A stretch of 64,000 bases of DNA, from positions 662,310 through 726,309 of the forward strand of contig CH002510.1 of the NCBI GenBank assembly GCA_000149265.1, read 5' to 3'. The position numbers were made by a program, and so were the translations under genes. Position 1 is the stretch's first letter. Every line of letters begins with the position of its first letter. Of the stretch, positions 32,013 to 45,900 are shown in pieces. Under the pieces are notes generated by a model, which was not told the origin of the DNA, did not search any database, and was given only the letters and a program-made list of their open reading frames with translations. The stretch is from Ciona savignyi. Lineage: Eukaryota; Chordata; Ascidiacea; Phlebobranchia; Cionidae.

Positions 32013-34300
32013 AGAAAAGTATGATATTGAACTTGATGTCCTTTTAACCGGAATTATGTCAAAAGATTTTTTACCTTACCGATACGCGTATATTACACTT
32101 GCTCAAAAACTTTAAACAAACATCCTTTGGTTACACCTAGTTTTTACTCTTGGAGATGAATTTACTTTTCCATGTATGCTAACACAGCGAATGTAGCACT
32201 ACTTGCCTACCGCTGCTGGTTTATCGCCAAAATAATGCTAAGTCAAGCCATCGTTCCCTCTTTTATCCAGATCTACACTTTTTCGCTATCTTGTGACGCG
32301 TCGTTTCTCGTCACGGTGTCATTTTATTTGCCTAACTCCATGGCCGTCGAATCACTAACTATGATAATCGGAAATACTGAGATCACGAATCTCTCGCACG
32401 ATAGATTGTAAAATCACTTTCTCAATTCTACGTTTCCTCGCCACTTACTTCCTACTTTATTTAGAGCGTAATTTTACTTAAAATCTTATTTTCGTACACA
32501 TATAATAATTTATATTCCGATTGTAAGTGTTTTAACAAGAAAGCTCTGAATGGATGAATTTAGTTATTTACTCATAATCATATATATTTTATTTTTTAAG
32601 AATTATAGCAATGCACCAAAACAGCTATTAAATTAAGAATCGATTAATATAGATTATTCACATCACATTGTTTTTGGTTTAACCTCATACACAATGAGGC
32701 TACGCTAAAATTAAATATTGAAACTACAAAAGGTATACCGCAGTTACCTAGGCTTAAAGTTCGTCCCATGCTGAGTTCAGATTAAATAGATATTAGGCCT
32801 ATATTGACATTTGGTGTGATGTTAGGTGTGTGTGTGTTTACATTTCCCGCAAATCATGGCAGGTGAATTTCGAAAATTCTCCAATAGGTTATTTGCAAAT
32901 GCATAATAAATAAATTTACTCATCTTTGTATTGTTAAATTTACAGTATTTTTAATTTTCCTTAAAGTATTGAACTTATAACAACTGCTTCCAGTGCAAAC
33001 ATATGACGTCAATCATGCTTTGTACTTTCTCCCAACCACCACTCTTATGTAGATTTGGAGAGAGTTAATTGGGGTTTGACCCAGACTTCCCAGCACACGG
33101 AAATGCAATCGTTTGTCTGGACACTGAAAATATTTAAAACTCCTTTCCGGTGGTTATTTACCAGGACGATTTATTTTGCAGCCTATATCCGCGTCATAAG
33201 TGGATGTTGTTACGTATAATCGATGAAGAAAATGCGACAGGGAAGTGTGACTCAACCCCTATTCCGCCACTAGAGCTGGATATGGACATGCACAAATTTC
33301 TAATCCTAAAAGCATCATTGGAGATGTCGATCACAAAAATCTATTAAGATAGAATTTAATAGCAATATGCTAGAAAGAGCAAAGAATCGTTAAATTGCTT
33401 TGGTATTTCCTGTACCAGTCATGGTTTCAAATTCCCGTTGTTTCGCTTCCTACGTCACAAGTTTTTTTTCCCGTCATGAGCTATGAGAAAAATATTCCCA
33501 AGTGCTGTGTTTTTCATCGAGGCTATAAACTCCGTATTTAAATAGCGTTTTTTAACTTTAAAAAAACCTAGTTCGGGATTTTCCGATTTTAAAACCGCAC
33601 AGGAAACGGAGGCACATTCCAAAGTGAATGTTTGTCTGCGATTTCACCGTCTTTTTGTGTAATATTTAACTTTACGTGTTGGTAGAGTGGTTACGCATTT
33701 ATGACGTGTTATACTTGGTACTACATCAACATTTACGCACGAGTTACGCACGATTTCCTGAATCTCACGCTATTGAATTTATAAAGTGTTAGTTACCTTT
33801 GTATATATATTTTTTCCAGAAGCAAGTACAACAAACAACATTTGACAGGTCATGTCACACGTAACGTCATGTTCTGGGGATAAAGATGGTAATTTTAGAT
33901 CATGAAACTTACTGTTTGACATGACAGTGGTAAAATTTTCCTCCTTTATATTTTTAGAATGTCTGTTCGTGAACCGAAAAAATGCAGACTAAGCTGTTCG
34001 GTCAAAAATGTTTCACAATAGACAAATACAAGTATAACATAGTAGCATGATTAGGCTATATGGCAATCCATTTTCTAACATATGTAAGTTTATTCGGATT
34101 AATTTAAATGTAATTTGAATATCCAGGTCGAATATAAAAGGTAAAATTTGCTGGGTAAAAACCAGACGTTAGCTTGGTCGGCCTTGTTATTATGCAAGGA
34201 TCCCAGTTTGACATTAAACGCTGAAAAGGTGATTAAGGAACTCAATACAATGGCCGTGTGTTTACGATTTAATTAGTTATTTTTATAGCATAGGCTAAAT

Positions 34301-34707
34301 AGGACAGGGTAATTATGTTTTATCCTCGTGAATAGGAAACCACGAAACGGTTATGGGCAAACGTCGGATTGCCTTGCAAATGATTAAGAGAGCGTTCTTA
34401 CACTGGCATCCACCGTGCAGTTGGGGGAGCTATTATACTGCATGGTTGAGACGTACCTTCCGTTTAAAGTACGGTTGTGTAGCTTAATGGTTACGCCGAC
34501 GGATAAATATACCGACTTACATACAAAAGAAAACGGTCTTACAAAAAACCCACTATAGACTTAAAACTAACTCAGAAAAAACTATAAATTTACCATGTTC
34601 GTACTATGTCTTCTAAGTGCCTTGTACAAGCACACAACCAAATAGCTAGCGACCAGTTGCTATTTTCAACCCATCGGTTGGAAGCCGACGCTCTAACTTA
34701 CCATCCC
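34301..34707 (-). repeat. Degenerate SINE interrupted by a second tRNA-like repeat
   Basis: Outer segments match the common SINE (aggacagggtaattatgtttta at the tail; aaccaaatagctagcgaccagt near the head). Between about 34465 and 34600 lies sequence in the opposite sense (gtgtagcttaatggtta, then ataccgacttacatacaaa) that matches the different tRNA-like repeat found in tandem at 37497-37744. It looks like a nested insertion. Confidence 0.6.
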
Positions 34708-36593
34708 ATTCAAAAGGTCTCCATTAATGGTTCCATTAATGTATTCTAGGTACTGAAGTTTAGAGATGACCCACACTTTTCCTGTTCAATCTATAATTGT
34801 CTTTCAAAAGTAGTTTTATTCACATTGGAGTAATAAGCTTTAACAACCACCACGACACGATTTTGATGGACTATGTGGACAAATAACGGTCACGATCCCA
34901 CAGTTAAAATTTACACAAAGGAAGGCAAAGCTTTACGGCGATATTTACGGTTACTATATAGAAAATGTTTGCCATTATGTATACGAAAAACAGTGGACAA
35001 ATCTTCTTGCTAGAAGAAAACGTTCCAGGCGTATAGTAAGCGACCAGAAGGGCCAAAGAGCAAACAATCCAAAAAAGTTGACGACCGCAAGTTGAACATG
35101 GACACACGTTCGTTTTGCGCTTGTTTGTTAGGGCCGTGTTGTCAAACAAGCCGTGTTTTCAGGCAGTCTGCGTGAATGGCCATGGAAAGCGCTATTAGAA
35201 TCTTCCTTCTCTGGGTTGTGAATACGCTGCGCGCTGGTCAACATTTTTTTCTTTGCAGCGTTGTTATTTTTCAATTAAACTTAGCGTGACGCACCTCAAT
35301 GTGGAATGGCGGTTTGCGTACTCGTTTAATAACTGCTTTAGATGGAACTTTTATAGTCTTTTTTCTGTGGGGTATTTAAAGCCGGAAGAACGTAGAAAAA
35401 CTGTGTAAAGTTAATATTTAATATGTCACTAGATTGTAAAACGTTTTTTCTGCGTTAGCCCAGTCACAGGCATGTATTTGGTGAGAAATAAATGTTTAAT
35501 TAGTTTAAAACTGTTAGTAATGCTTACTGACATATTAGTAATTTGCCTTCACCGTTGGTTTTATACCAAAATAAATTAGGGCAATTCTCGACAGACCAAA
35601 AAATGTAAAAATATACCTTTTTTCCCCATTTTTGCAAATATATATTTTAATTCCAGATATATCTGTACTTAAAAAGACCATTCACCTGAATTTTTCTCGA
35701 GCTGTAGATATAGATATAAGTAGCATAGCCTACACTTCCATTGTCAAAAATAAAACACTAAACAGTTATAACACACTATTCCCACGTGTAACCGACGTAA
35801 ATGCATAGAAAACTTAAATACGGTTTACATACAAACAAAAAAGATACTTGCTCCCATTCCTATTTTACTTACATTTTTTTACCACACCAATCAGCAACTG
35901 TATACGTTAATGAACCATTTACGTATGCTATAAATGTAACGAATTCGATGTGAGTAGCACATTTGGGTCAATATTGGGAAATTTATCACAATAATATAAG
36001 GATCAAATTTTAATGTAATATATCAATGACATGTTTAAATGTGACTCGAGCATCATAATATATTACACACACGTTCACAGGTACATGTAGTGGATATGCT
36101 GCCAAAATGTGTTAAATTATAGCAAAGACACGATTGTCTGGAATAATTTTCATTATGTTCCCAATATAAATTGTGCTAGTAATCCTAATTCAGACCCGTT
36201 GTATAATCATATCACAGGCGACTAAATCTCGCAATAACTGGTAATCCTTCATAGCCATCAACTTCCCAGCATATTGCCAATGATTGCATGCGTATTAGCG
36301 TCTACCCGATCCACATTTCTACTTAATTAAATAATCTTATGTACTGGCATTTGAAAAGAATATTAACAGTTTAATTGCCACTTCCATTGTATGACAAAAA
36401 CTTGCACATGCACCACTGTATATGTTTATTTACATTCATTATGAACATTTTACAAATTTACACGGTTATCATATAACGCGTATGAAACTTTCGAAACGCC
36501 GCAGGTTTTAAAAACTAAAAGTAAATACAGCTTCGAAAACTAGAAAAGCAGAACGTTATTAAAAGGGCGTTATTATTTTTACAGTATAGTAAT

Positions 36594-36599
36594 TTTATT
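36594..36599 (-). other. Candidate poly(A) signal of the intermediate filament gene
   Basis: AATAAA on the minus strand, 325 bp beyond the stop codon at 36924. Confidence 0.4.
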
Positions 36600-36923
36600 G
36601 ATTTGTTTGGAATTTGCATCTATACAATTTACATATTTGCTTTCTGTTAGATCGATAGTGTTATAACACAGATTAAATGCATTACAAATTATACAGTATA
36701 CACATTGTTAGAAGTTTGGCAATTTTTTAAATGCACCATTTTAAAAGTATAATGTCTAATGTTAATTTAAAGCACATATGGCAAAGATAACTAGGTTTGC
36801 TCTATAAGCCCCCGGGTATAATTAGATTTAAACAAAATGCAAAGCTTATAAATTCTACAAAGACTACGGCAGTTTTGATGGCTGTGTTGTACCGCTAACT
36901 TCATACGACGTTTGCGATGTTAC

Positions 36924-39900
36924 TTACTCTTCATCGCTTGATGAAGAGCTGGAAGAAGATGTATCAGCATCAGATCTATCCTCCAAAAGTTGCTTTTCAG
37001 ATATTGATGAGGACACAATCTTGCCATCTCTGAAAAATAGTGATGGTTAATAATTGTTTAACACTGTATTGCTACATTAATATACCGAGTCTCAATTGTC
37101 TTTACGATTACTTTTTTCGTGGTCTTTGTTTTATATGCATCATCATCATCATCTTCACTGCTTGAACTGCTCGAAGAAGACCTATAAACCCAACACATTT
37201 TATTTAGTCGTTAACGAAAGATCGTGGTATAGCATAACATTTAAACATTCTTTTACCGTTTTTCTTCTCCCTCCAGCAATCGCCTGTAGGTCAAGATTTC
37301 TTTTTCTAGAGAAATCTTAGCGCTCATTAGCCTCTTGTATTCAGCCAAATGACGCTTCATCTCAGCTTGAGCGTGATCGAACTCGGAGCCAAGTTGAACA
37401 ACCCGTGTTTGGTAACGCGCTGCTTCAACTTCATAACGTTTTTCTACATCCGCCAGGTTGCGCTCGAGGTACTCGTTCTGTAGAAATTGCCAAATAGAAT
37501 GACAAAGGGTACGGTCGTGTGGCCAAATGGTTAGCGCAAGCGATACATATACCGACCTATACAAAAACGGTCCAAGTAACGAGCCCATCATGGGTTCAAA
37601 ACTTGGCTCGGTAAAAAAATAGGAATGACAAAGAACAGTACGATCATGTGGCGGAATGGGTATAGCCATCGATACATATACTATATCTATACAAAAACGG
37701 TCCTAGAGACGAGTCCATCGTGGTTTAAGCCCTTAAACTGAACAGAATGACAAAGAAGTGATGCCGAATTTTAATTATTAAACGACGTAATGTTTTTATT
37801 TCAGTAAGGTACCACGGGTGTTAGAAATGGTTATAAACATGTCTAAACAGACAAGAATTTTATTGATTATTTAGGGCTGTTCTATCGTTTTAGATCTTTC
37901 AATAAACTTAGTTTTATTTCGTCTTGAGCCTCGCGAATCCCACCCGAGGCTATCTAAACTGGCGTCAGGACTTGGATTTATTTACAACTTGACGCATATG
38001 CCGCGCTTAGCCGAACCATATAAGGAATGTGGTTGCGTTGTCGATTGTCGTCACGTAATTTGAAATCGCATTCGACATCGCCTCAAATATCTTCAGACGC
38101 CATAAATATTTTCGGATAAACGGGTACCGTTTTAATACCAGACAGGTCATATCGGTTTACAGTTTTCATCAAAGCATTTTAATTTTAATCAATTTAGTTT
38201 ATATTCCATAACATAAATATCGCTATGTTTAATTTAATGTTAAACAAACTATTAAACACATGAGTCATTTCTCAGCAAAGTAGAAAATAAACTACAGAAA
38301 AGCAAGTTCCCTTAATTTAAAAAAATCTGTGCTAGTTTGGTGAGAATCCAATATTACTGAGAAACTTAAACTTACTGTTCCCCTGAGAGATTCCAATTCC
38401 ATTTCAAGTTGAGTAACTTGCTTTCTGTAGTCGTTGATGTCACTTCGGACCTTCTCCATGTCTTCCACGTTAAGTTTCGCCCTCTCCTCCAAGTCCTCAA
38501 ACTGAGGGAAAATAAGTAACTGTTTTAAAATACATTTTATTAACTACAGGCATGGTAAAAATATTCCGGATTGTGTTTTTAGTATTTCTATGAGTTATAC
38601 TGACATCCCTGTGTAAGTTATCTTGTTACCGATCACGATTGTTAAAAAGTATTGAAATTGTAAATTTGTTCACAAATCTTGTTGGATCACGTTTAAGATT
38701 GCTAATTACGATTAAAATGTACGCTTTACTTAATTTTTGGAAGAAGTAAATGACCGATTAATCTTAAGATGATAGAACTTAGTCTATGATTATAGTCTAT
38801 ATGTATATGATATAGTCGTATATCATGGACTTTAAAAATGTATTAACAATGTGTCAAATACGAGAAATTAATCCCTAAAAGATATTACATATATGTCGAA
38901 AAAGCTTTGTTTGTAAAAGACAGATATAGCGAAATTCTAACAATTAGTCATTGCCTAAATTCTTTTTTAACCAGCGTCCGTCGTCAGTAAATAAGAACCG
39001 GTTCTTCACGGCTTGTATAATAAATTACGCCATACTAATAAACCATCACCTTATTCTTGTACCACTGCTCCGCCTCGTCCTTATTCTTAAGGACTATGGA
39101 CTCGTACTGAGCTCTGATCTGTCGTAGGAGCTCTGCAACGTCGGGAGCAATTCCATCAACTTCTACATTAACTCCTTGGTCTCTAACTTGTGCCTTTAAG
39201 TCGTCGATTTCCTGGATAGTGCAATAGCCATTTTAAACACAATTTACCATTTATTTCTTTAGTTAGTAAGTGCGCTAGCCAACCAGTAGTTCGAAAAGTT
39301 TGAATACAAACGAAAAGTAGCATCAACCATTAAAACCATATAAAGTAAATGTCAAATCTTTACCTCAGCGTGAAGTTTCTTTCCATATTCCAATTCCTCT
39401 CTTAACGTTTCGATCTTACGTTCAAGGTCAACTCGCACCATCGTTGCGTCATCAACATCCTTGCGTAATCTTCCCAACTCGTCATCAAGTTCGGATCGCA
39501 GACGTCCTTCGTGCTCTAACCTGTTTAATTAATTACGTTACGTTTGTGAATATGTTAGTAATAATCATATGTTCCAGGTCCGTATCGTGGTGTAAAAGAA
39601 TTACAAATAATAACGTGCCTTTAACAGAAGAAGACACACATGTACGTGTACAGGCGATAAAATAACGTAATGGATGTGAAAATTGATAAGTTTTATCGCT
39701 TATCGTCATTTTACCGGCTGCCTCGGGGCAAGACGTAGCCACATCGAGCACTGTAAAATTACGACAACTGAAAAGTGTGAACGATGGACTATTTGCTGTT
39801 AATACCGAGACAACCTTCCTTAACCTTTTGAAACCGTTGGTAAGGCTCAATCATGTACCACGTTAAATTTGACATTTACGGGCGATAATGACATTGATGT

Positions 39901-40989
39901 TATCAAAGATGTATGATTCATCAATCGTATCTGCTTAAAATTGTTGTAACATAGAACGAAATTGTGTGATTACAATAATCCTAAAGATTGTGTACCTTAA
40001 AATATGGTCATAAATGGGTAGTTTTTTTAATGGAGAAAGCAGACAGTTATGTTTTTGAAATTGAGTAGTAAATACATGGGGGGCTAATGAAAATATGTGA
40101 CATCTCAATTAATTAAACATAGAAAATTAGAATAATTTGCCAGCTTTGTTTTAGTCACTCACTTCCATTTGATCTCTGAAGCTTCTCCTCTTAAATTATC
40201 TCTGGCGATCTCCGACCTCACTTTGGCAAGAGTTGCGTCATCCACTTGGGCTCTTAATCTTCTCAGCTTCTCAAGTTTATCTTCTCCGAGATCGACCGTC
40301 TTCCTTGCACTGGCTTCACGGATCCTTTTCTCGAGCTTTGAATTCTGCTCCTCCAAATAGCGAACTACAACGGTTTTATTGTAAAGAAACGATATTAAGA
40401 TTAAAACAGCTAAATTTGAAATTTTGCGGTACTTCAGTCTTAATATCTCTGCAGTACTTATCATGATAGTATTATAACCGTTAATTAAAGTAAGTCTTTT
40501 AAAAAGTAGCGACACAATATTGTTCAACACATCACAATTACTTTTTATACCACAGATCCGAAAAACCGAGCAAGGGCACGCACTATTTTAACCAAGTTTC
40601 CTATCATACTTACTATTACCTAAAAAAGTTATACAATAATACCTTTTTCAATGTACGATGCAAATCTGTTGTTAATTCCGCTCAGTTGTTCCTTCTCGTT
40701 AAGTTTCAATCCGCTGAAATCTAAGACGGGTCCGGTTGCACCTGCATAAAAATATTTGTTTCGCTTGTTAACTAAAAGTCTATTTTGCAGAGTTAACGAA
40801 AATGTTTGACAAAATAAATATCTTACCGCCTCCAGAACTAGATGCGGAATATGAATAAGACACTCTTTTAGCTGTAATCGGTTCTTCGATGCCAAACCCT
40901 TTGGAATAGCTTTTGGAGCCGGCAGTAGAGTATGCGGTCTGACTTCCAAAAGTGTTTCTGTAGCTTGATCTTCCTGGTTTGGATGCCAT
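36924..40989 (-). CDS. Type III-like cytoplasmic intermediate filament protein
   Basis: Structural coiled-coil protein that assembles into 10-nm filaments. Exons (minus): 40827-40989, 40643-40741, 40163-40364, 39364-39520, 39050-39211, 38376-38501, 37257-37477, 37086-37181, 36924-37029; all phases agree, 443 residues. The head (1-70) is Ser/Tyr/Arg-rich. The rod starts at EKEQLSGINNRF and ends at the consensus ILTYRRLLEGEE (~365-375). Rod length is about 305 residues, the short chordate form without the lamin-type coil 1B insertion. The tail has a Ser run, an Asp5 acidic run and KKVIVKTIETRDGKIV, matching the desmin/vimentin tail motif, so it is closest to type III. The start codon follows a 5' UTR of about 50 nt below a TATA box. 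The stop TAA overlaps a good donor (gtaagt), so a longer tail isoform is conceivable. Confidence 0.95.
37497..37744 (+). repeat. Two tandem tRNA-derived SINE units in an intermediate filament intron
   Basis: Units of about 126 and 122 bp (37497-37622 and 37623-37744). Each begins with gaatgacaaag, and the same 11-mer follows the second unit. Each contains an A-box-like tggccaaatgg or its decayed form, ataccgacctatacaaaaacggtc, and a B-box-like gggttcaaaac. This is a different family from the common SINE of the window. The shared 11-mer suggests target-site duplications, with the second unit inserted into the first copy's flank. Confidence 0.7.
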
Positions 40990-42947
40990 TTTTAGGTCGG
41001 TAGAGTTACTTAAAACGAGTGTTGTCTGTTAAAGCAAAAAAAATAATAAGGTATGATTCACAGGCTTATATATTTAAGGTACAGGCGTGAACTTTATGTA
41101 TTATTTAATTTAATCTTAAACATCCTCGATATATCGAATTGTATACAATTAGAAAGTACATTTTTAATTAATTGAAAAGCCTCCCGATAGATAAACCCCA
41201 GATTTCCCACAATCATTATTGCTAATGTTAACAAAATCATTATGGCTATTTAAATTCGTTGTCAATATTGTCTTTGTCTCAACTCCTCATTACATTTTCT
41301 GGTGACTGCCATACTTGCTTCCGTTGCTTTTGTAACTACAAATAAACTATATTTTTTGCTTTGCGCTCTCGAAATAAATGCCTTCTAAGGTGATTTCTTT
41401 TTTTATAACTATCACTCTTTGACGTTATAAACTGAATTTCTATTGACCAATGCGTTGTATTTCATTATGGTAGACGCAACCGCGTTTTAATTACAAACTT
41501 CTTTACAATTTACAGCTCGTAAACAGTAACGCACCGTTGAAATCACCTTAATCAAACTTGCTATACCAGCATAACAATGTATGTTTTTAGAAATGGTATA
41601 ATACATTCAGATCTGTAAAAAACTCACAATACGTTCAACCTACATTTTATTTCTGCAAACGCATTAATTGAAGCCGGGTTTATTTATCCTAGGTGTGTCT
41701 GTGCGCTCTGCCTTTTTCGCACAACAAAGGAGTAATATGATTGGTTGGTTTGTCGCCCATGGCAAACACGTAAGAGCGCAACCTTTACGTAAGATGCTTT
41801 TCGAAATTCCAAATAATTCACTGATATAAAGTTGTTTATGACACAAAGTACGTACAATTACAACAGTGGAGGTGGATTGACATGTTTACTACCTTATTAC
41901 CATGTTCGAAAATTAGTAAAGTATTAAATCGTTTTCTAAAAAAAGGGTATCTTAAAACTCCTAGTAATGTTTCTAAATACAAATATTTTTGTTTAGAAAT
42001 AATTTAAGTCTACAAAATAGTAATACACATTAAATATATTGCAGTTTTAAATTACTTATCACTTATTTAAAATTTGAAAAGGAGTCATTAGTTGGAGGCT
42101 GCTGTTAGTTTTAAGTTGCACGATGGAGTTTATTAAATTACAAACGCACCTATATACCCGAATGATGTAAATCACGAAATTAACATCACATTTTAAAAAA
42201 TGATTTATTAGATTAACATGAAGTAATCGTAATCGCCTTTGCCAACAAATTCGAGACAAGCTGTACAAAAATCCTATTACATGTGATCTAATGAACAAAT
42301 GTAAACGCCTGCAGCTATATGTTGATACTGAACAGGGACAACAAGTACCTCGACGAAAATGCGTTCTTGTATCGTCGCAAGTCGACATTACAAGAAATCA
42401 TTATGTGACATGTTGTAAGAAACGTTAAAGTGCGTTATGGTATTATTTAACTTTTTATATACCAATATAAACTTGACTTACACCATCGAAAACCAGTTGG
42501 TTTTCCAAAGATGCAAATGCGCAAAATATTAGAGTCGCATAGTACGGATCGTAAGACCAGGGTTTTGCCGGCGTGTATCCACGCACGATTGAACAAGAAT
42601 TGACGGTGACATAAATATCTTGCAACATGGAATACATGATGTCATACTAATTAAAAGGCGGTTATATAAATAAACCACAGAATATGTAGAAATTTAATTT
42701 AAAACTTCCGTTAAATAATGTCCGCAACAGAGGCAAAAGCATTGATTTAAAAACATATTAATGCGATCGCTTCCTGTGCGTGAATATTTTCTACACCGTG
42801 TTAAGAACATATTCATTGTATTTAGCAAGTAATGAGTAAAATACGACGCTGGATAGATAACATATAAAAGAGCATATGGTGCAGTATATATACAAGTAAA
42901 GTTTACAGTTTAATATTTCGAAATGACCAATTAACTTTAAAATATTT
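40990..42947. other. Intermediate filament promoter region and intergenic
   Basis: Upstream of the intermediate filament gene and downstream of the receptor gene. Apart from the TATA box, no coding exon, repeat or RNA gene was recognised; the ORF at 42059-42388 lacks splice or family support. Confidence 0.5.
41065..41072 (-). promoter_or_regulatory. TATA box of the intermediate filament gene
   Basis: TATATAAG on the minus strand, about 75 bp upstream of the ATG at 40989. This spacing places transcription start near 41040 with a leader of about 50 nt. Confidence 0.5.
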
Positions 42948-45900
42948 TTATACACGAGCGGTGTATAATTTTCTGCCGTGCAGCGCTGTCAAAGCTTCCG
43001 TGTTAGTTTCGGTCGAGACTGCAATGTACCCGAGTCCAATTTCATCATCATGAACTAGGCTCCGTTTCCGACGACGGAGCCAATTTGCTTGAATTTGAGT
43101 TAAATGAAGTCGAACTGTCAAAAACAATTTTTCGAATGCATTTGAATATAAAAGTGGGTTGAGAACGCTGTTGATTGGCAGAAGAACTACCGCACTGACA
43201 GCGTATGCAGTCCCATTCATTGATACAACTTGGGAAAAATTAAGAAGTGACATCATGCAGATGGGGACCCAGCATGCGAAGTCCGTTGCTATTAGTTTGA
43301 TAATCTTTTTCTGAAACAAAAAGATATTTTAATATATCACATAAAACAAGACGGAATAAAATGACCTACTTGCATTTTAATTGATCTATCGCTGACTGTA
43401 GTCTGTGGATGTGAAGATGCCTTTCTGTATATGGCCATATAGGACGAGGCAATAAAAATAAATACAGCAAGATTTATCGATACAATTGTAATTGTTATTA
43501 TCCAGCCATTTGTCGAGGAGGTGACAAACAGTTTTGAGATGCAAACACTACTAGATGAATAATAGCCGTATAGGCCTTTAATTTGATTGTTTGGGCTATA
43601 CATGCTGAGATATGTAAGCATTGAATACCAAGACGCATTTCCACCTTCTAAAAGTTCCGTCGAATTCGGAACATAAACTCCAATCTGATCTGTGAATTTT
43701 TGCACACTGGAAAGAGAAACAATTGTGGAGTTAAAAAACTTGCTCGGTAGCCATGCACCTTCCACCACAGTGTCTGCAAATCCTGGATAAACTGGAAGAA
43801 ATGCAAGAGCAAAAGCGGAGCTCCATGCAGTTATAACTGCAATCACCACATATTTAAATTTTAGATTTTGTGACTGAAGTGGCATAAATACTCCATGGAG
43901 CCTTAAAAGCGTTAAAACGCATAAGATGAATACTGACGTTTCGCTGGCGATGGTGGAAAGTATTCCTAAATATTGACATGTTAACCCTGTTCTCCATTTC
44001 TCATCCTCAAAGCAATAACGACCAGAGAATAGCACTGAATAGACGGCTATTATAATAAGGTATAAACCCATTAGAAAATCAGAAATAGCAAGATTAAAAA
44101 TCAGAAAGTGATTCATCTTTGAAACAATTGACGATTTTATAAGCTTATTTTTTCTTGAAATGGTTTTTACAATAACATATCCATTTCCAAAAATTGCAAC
44201 AGTTGCCATTATCCAAAGCCATACACGAAGAAAAACACTGCTGATCATTTCGTTTCTCGACGAGATCATGTCAGAATCAAGTTTGGGAGGACATTCGTCA
44301 CTACTATCGGCACAGTCGCTGAAATCGTCAAAAGTAAATGTTGATGGTACTGAGCTCGGATTTGTACCAGTAGTGCAGTTGAAACGATTTGGACAGAATG
44401 ACTCATCGGAAAAGTCGTTGCAATCAAAATATCCGTTGCAAACGAAAGCTTTGTCGATGCTTATCAACCTACAAATACCTACATTTTAAAATTGCATAAC
44501 AGATGGTAGAACAACTTACCCGGTAGCATTACAGAAATGCCGTCCATCGCACTGTGATTCCTCAAATGAAACTCTTGGTTGACAGGGTGACCATTTTCCA
44601 TCACAAATATCTTCTGATGTTAATGTATAATTGTTCTCACAAGTATATACCAACGAACTCGAATTTAGAAAGAATTTCTGAAACCGGCAAAACTCTTGCT
44701 CTGTGTCACAAACTCCACCACATTCGTCACTTAAGTCATAACATTCTGGTTTTCCGTCACATTGGTATGCCTTGCGGTTGGAAACGGCACCAGCATCTCC
44801 TGGGCAAGTCATCACTTTTGAAACTGTTCCCAGTCTGCAGTATTGCTCATCGCGGCCGCTTTGGCAGTTAACAATTCCATCACACACCCTGTTAAATCTG
44901 AGCGTTCGATTTCCACCACATTGGAACGTTCCACGAATACAACCCTCCTTCCCTCCAACACACACATTTTGGCATACATCAGGAATAAATGGAATTTCAC
45001 AAAGACATTCGTCAGATAAATCGTGACAGTCAAAAATTCCATCACACACCTGTAATATTAATAACAAACATTGATGTGTGGTATTTTATATATAATGCAT
45101 TTGGACCACATAAAAGAAGTTTGGTCAATAAATAAAGAAATTTTAACTAAAACTAAGAATAGATCATTACCTGCCTATTCGATATGACAAGCCTTTTATC
45201 AAAGCATGTAAAGCAAGTTGATTCATTGTTTGAGTTTCTGCATACATCAGCATCATCGTAGCAATGCACCAGTCCATCGGACACATACATTTGAGGCAAA
45301 ACACAGATATCGTCTCTTTTACCAAAACTACATTTAAGACCTGGTTGGTCTCGTATCTCATCGGATCCATCTCCGCAATCGTCTTTACGGTTACAAGCAA
45401 ACAACATGTTAATACATTTGCCGTTGTTGCACTGTGTGGAGATAATTTTCAATATTGTTGCTTGATTTTTAAGAACATTTACCACATTACGTTTACTCAT
45501 TGATTGTATGATACATCCAAAATTACTAAAGTACAGAGCCTCGTAAAGTTGTTGCATACCTGGAAAGAATTTCTCGAACAAGTACTATTTTTGTTGCATG
45601 TACTTTGCCATGGGCGGCATGAACTACGCACAACATTGCAGTTCGTCTCGTCACTTCCGTCCCCACAATCATCTCTGTGATTGCAAAAATTTTCCGCGGC
45701 AATACAAGCGGTATTCTCGCACTTGTAGGTCCCGCGTGTGCATGCTACAGTGCCTTCTTCTGCATAATTTTGTGGTCGCAGGTTTGTTGGCCGCCGTGTG
45801 TCGCTTTGAACTTGATATAAAATACAACAACTTTACTAACAGCTTATACAATGTATTAGGTGTTATTTAATACCATTATTATTGGCATAACAATATAATG

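Larger units (their letters stand above)
31873..36923. other. Gene-poor spacer between MMP and intermediate filament genes
   Basis: It contains a short tandem repeat just upstream of the MMP start, a SINE pair (34301-34707), and AT-rich non-coding sequence. A minus-strand ORF at 34904-35149 has one hydrophobic segment (LFWIVCSLALLVAYY) after a Cys-rich start (NVCPCSTCGRQ). It could be the first exon of a type II membrane protein, but no following exon was recognised, so it is not called. Confidence 0.5.

Noticed and set aside
34904..35149. Minus-strand ORF with one hydrophobic segment and Cys-rich start
   Set aside because: Could be a type II membrane first exon, but no downstream exon, family match or conservation evidence.
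42059..42388. 109-codon minus-strand ORF between receptor and intermediate filament genes
   Set aside because: No splice sites, domain or biased composition to support coding.
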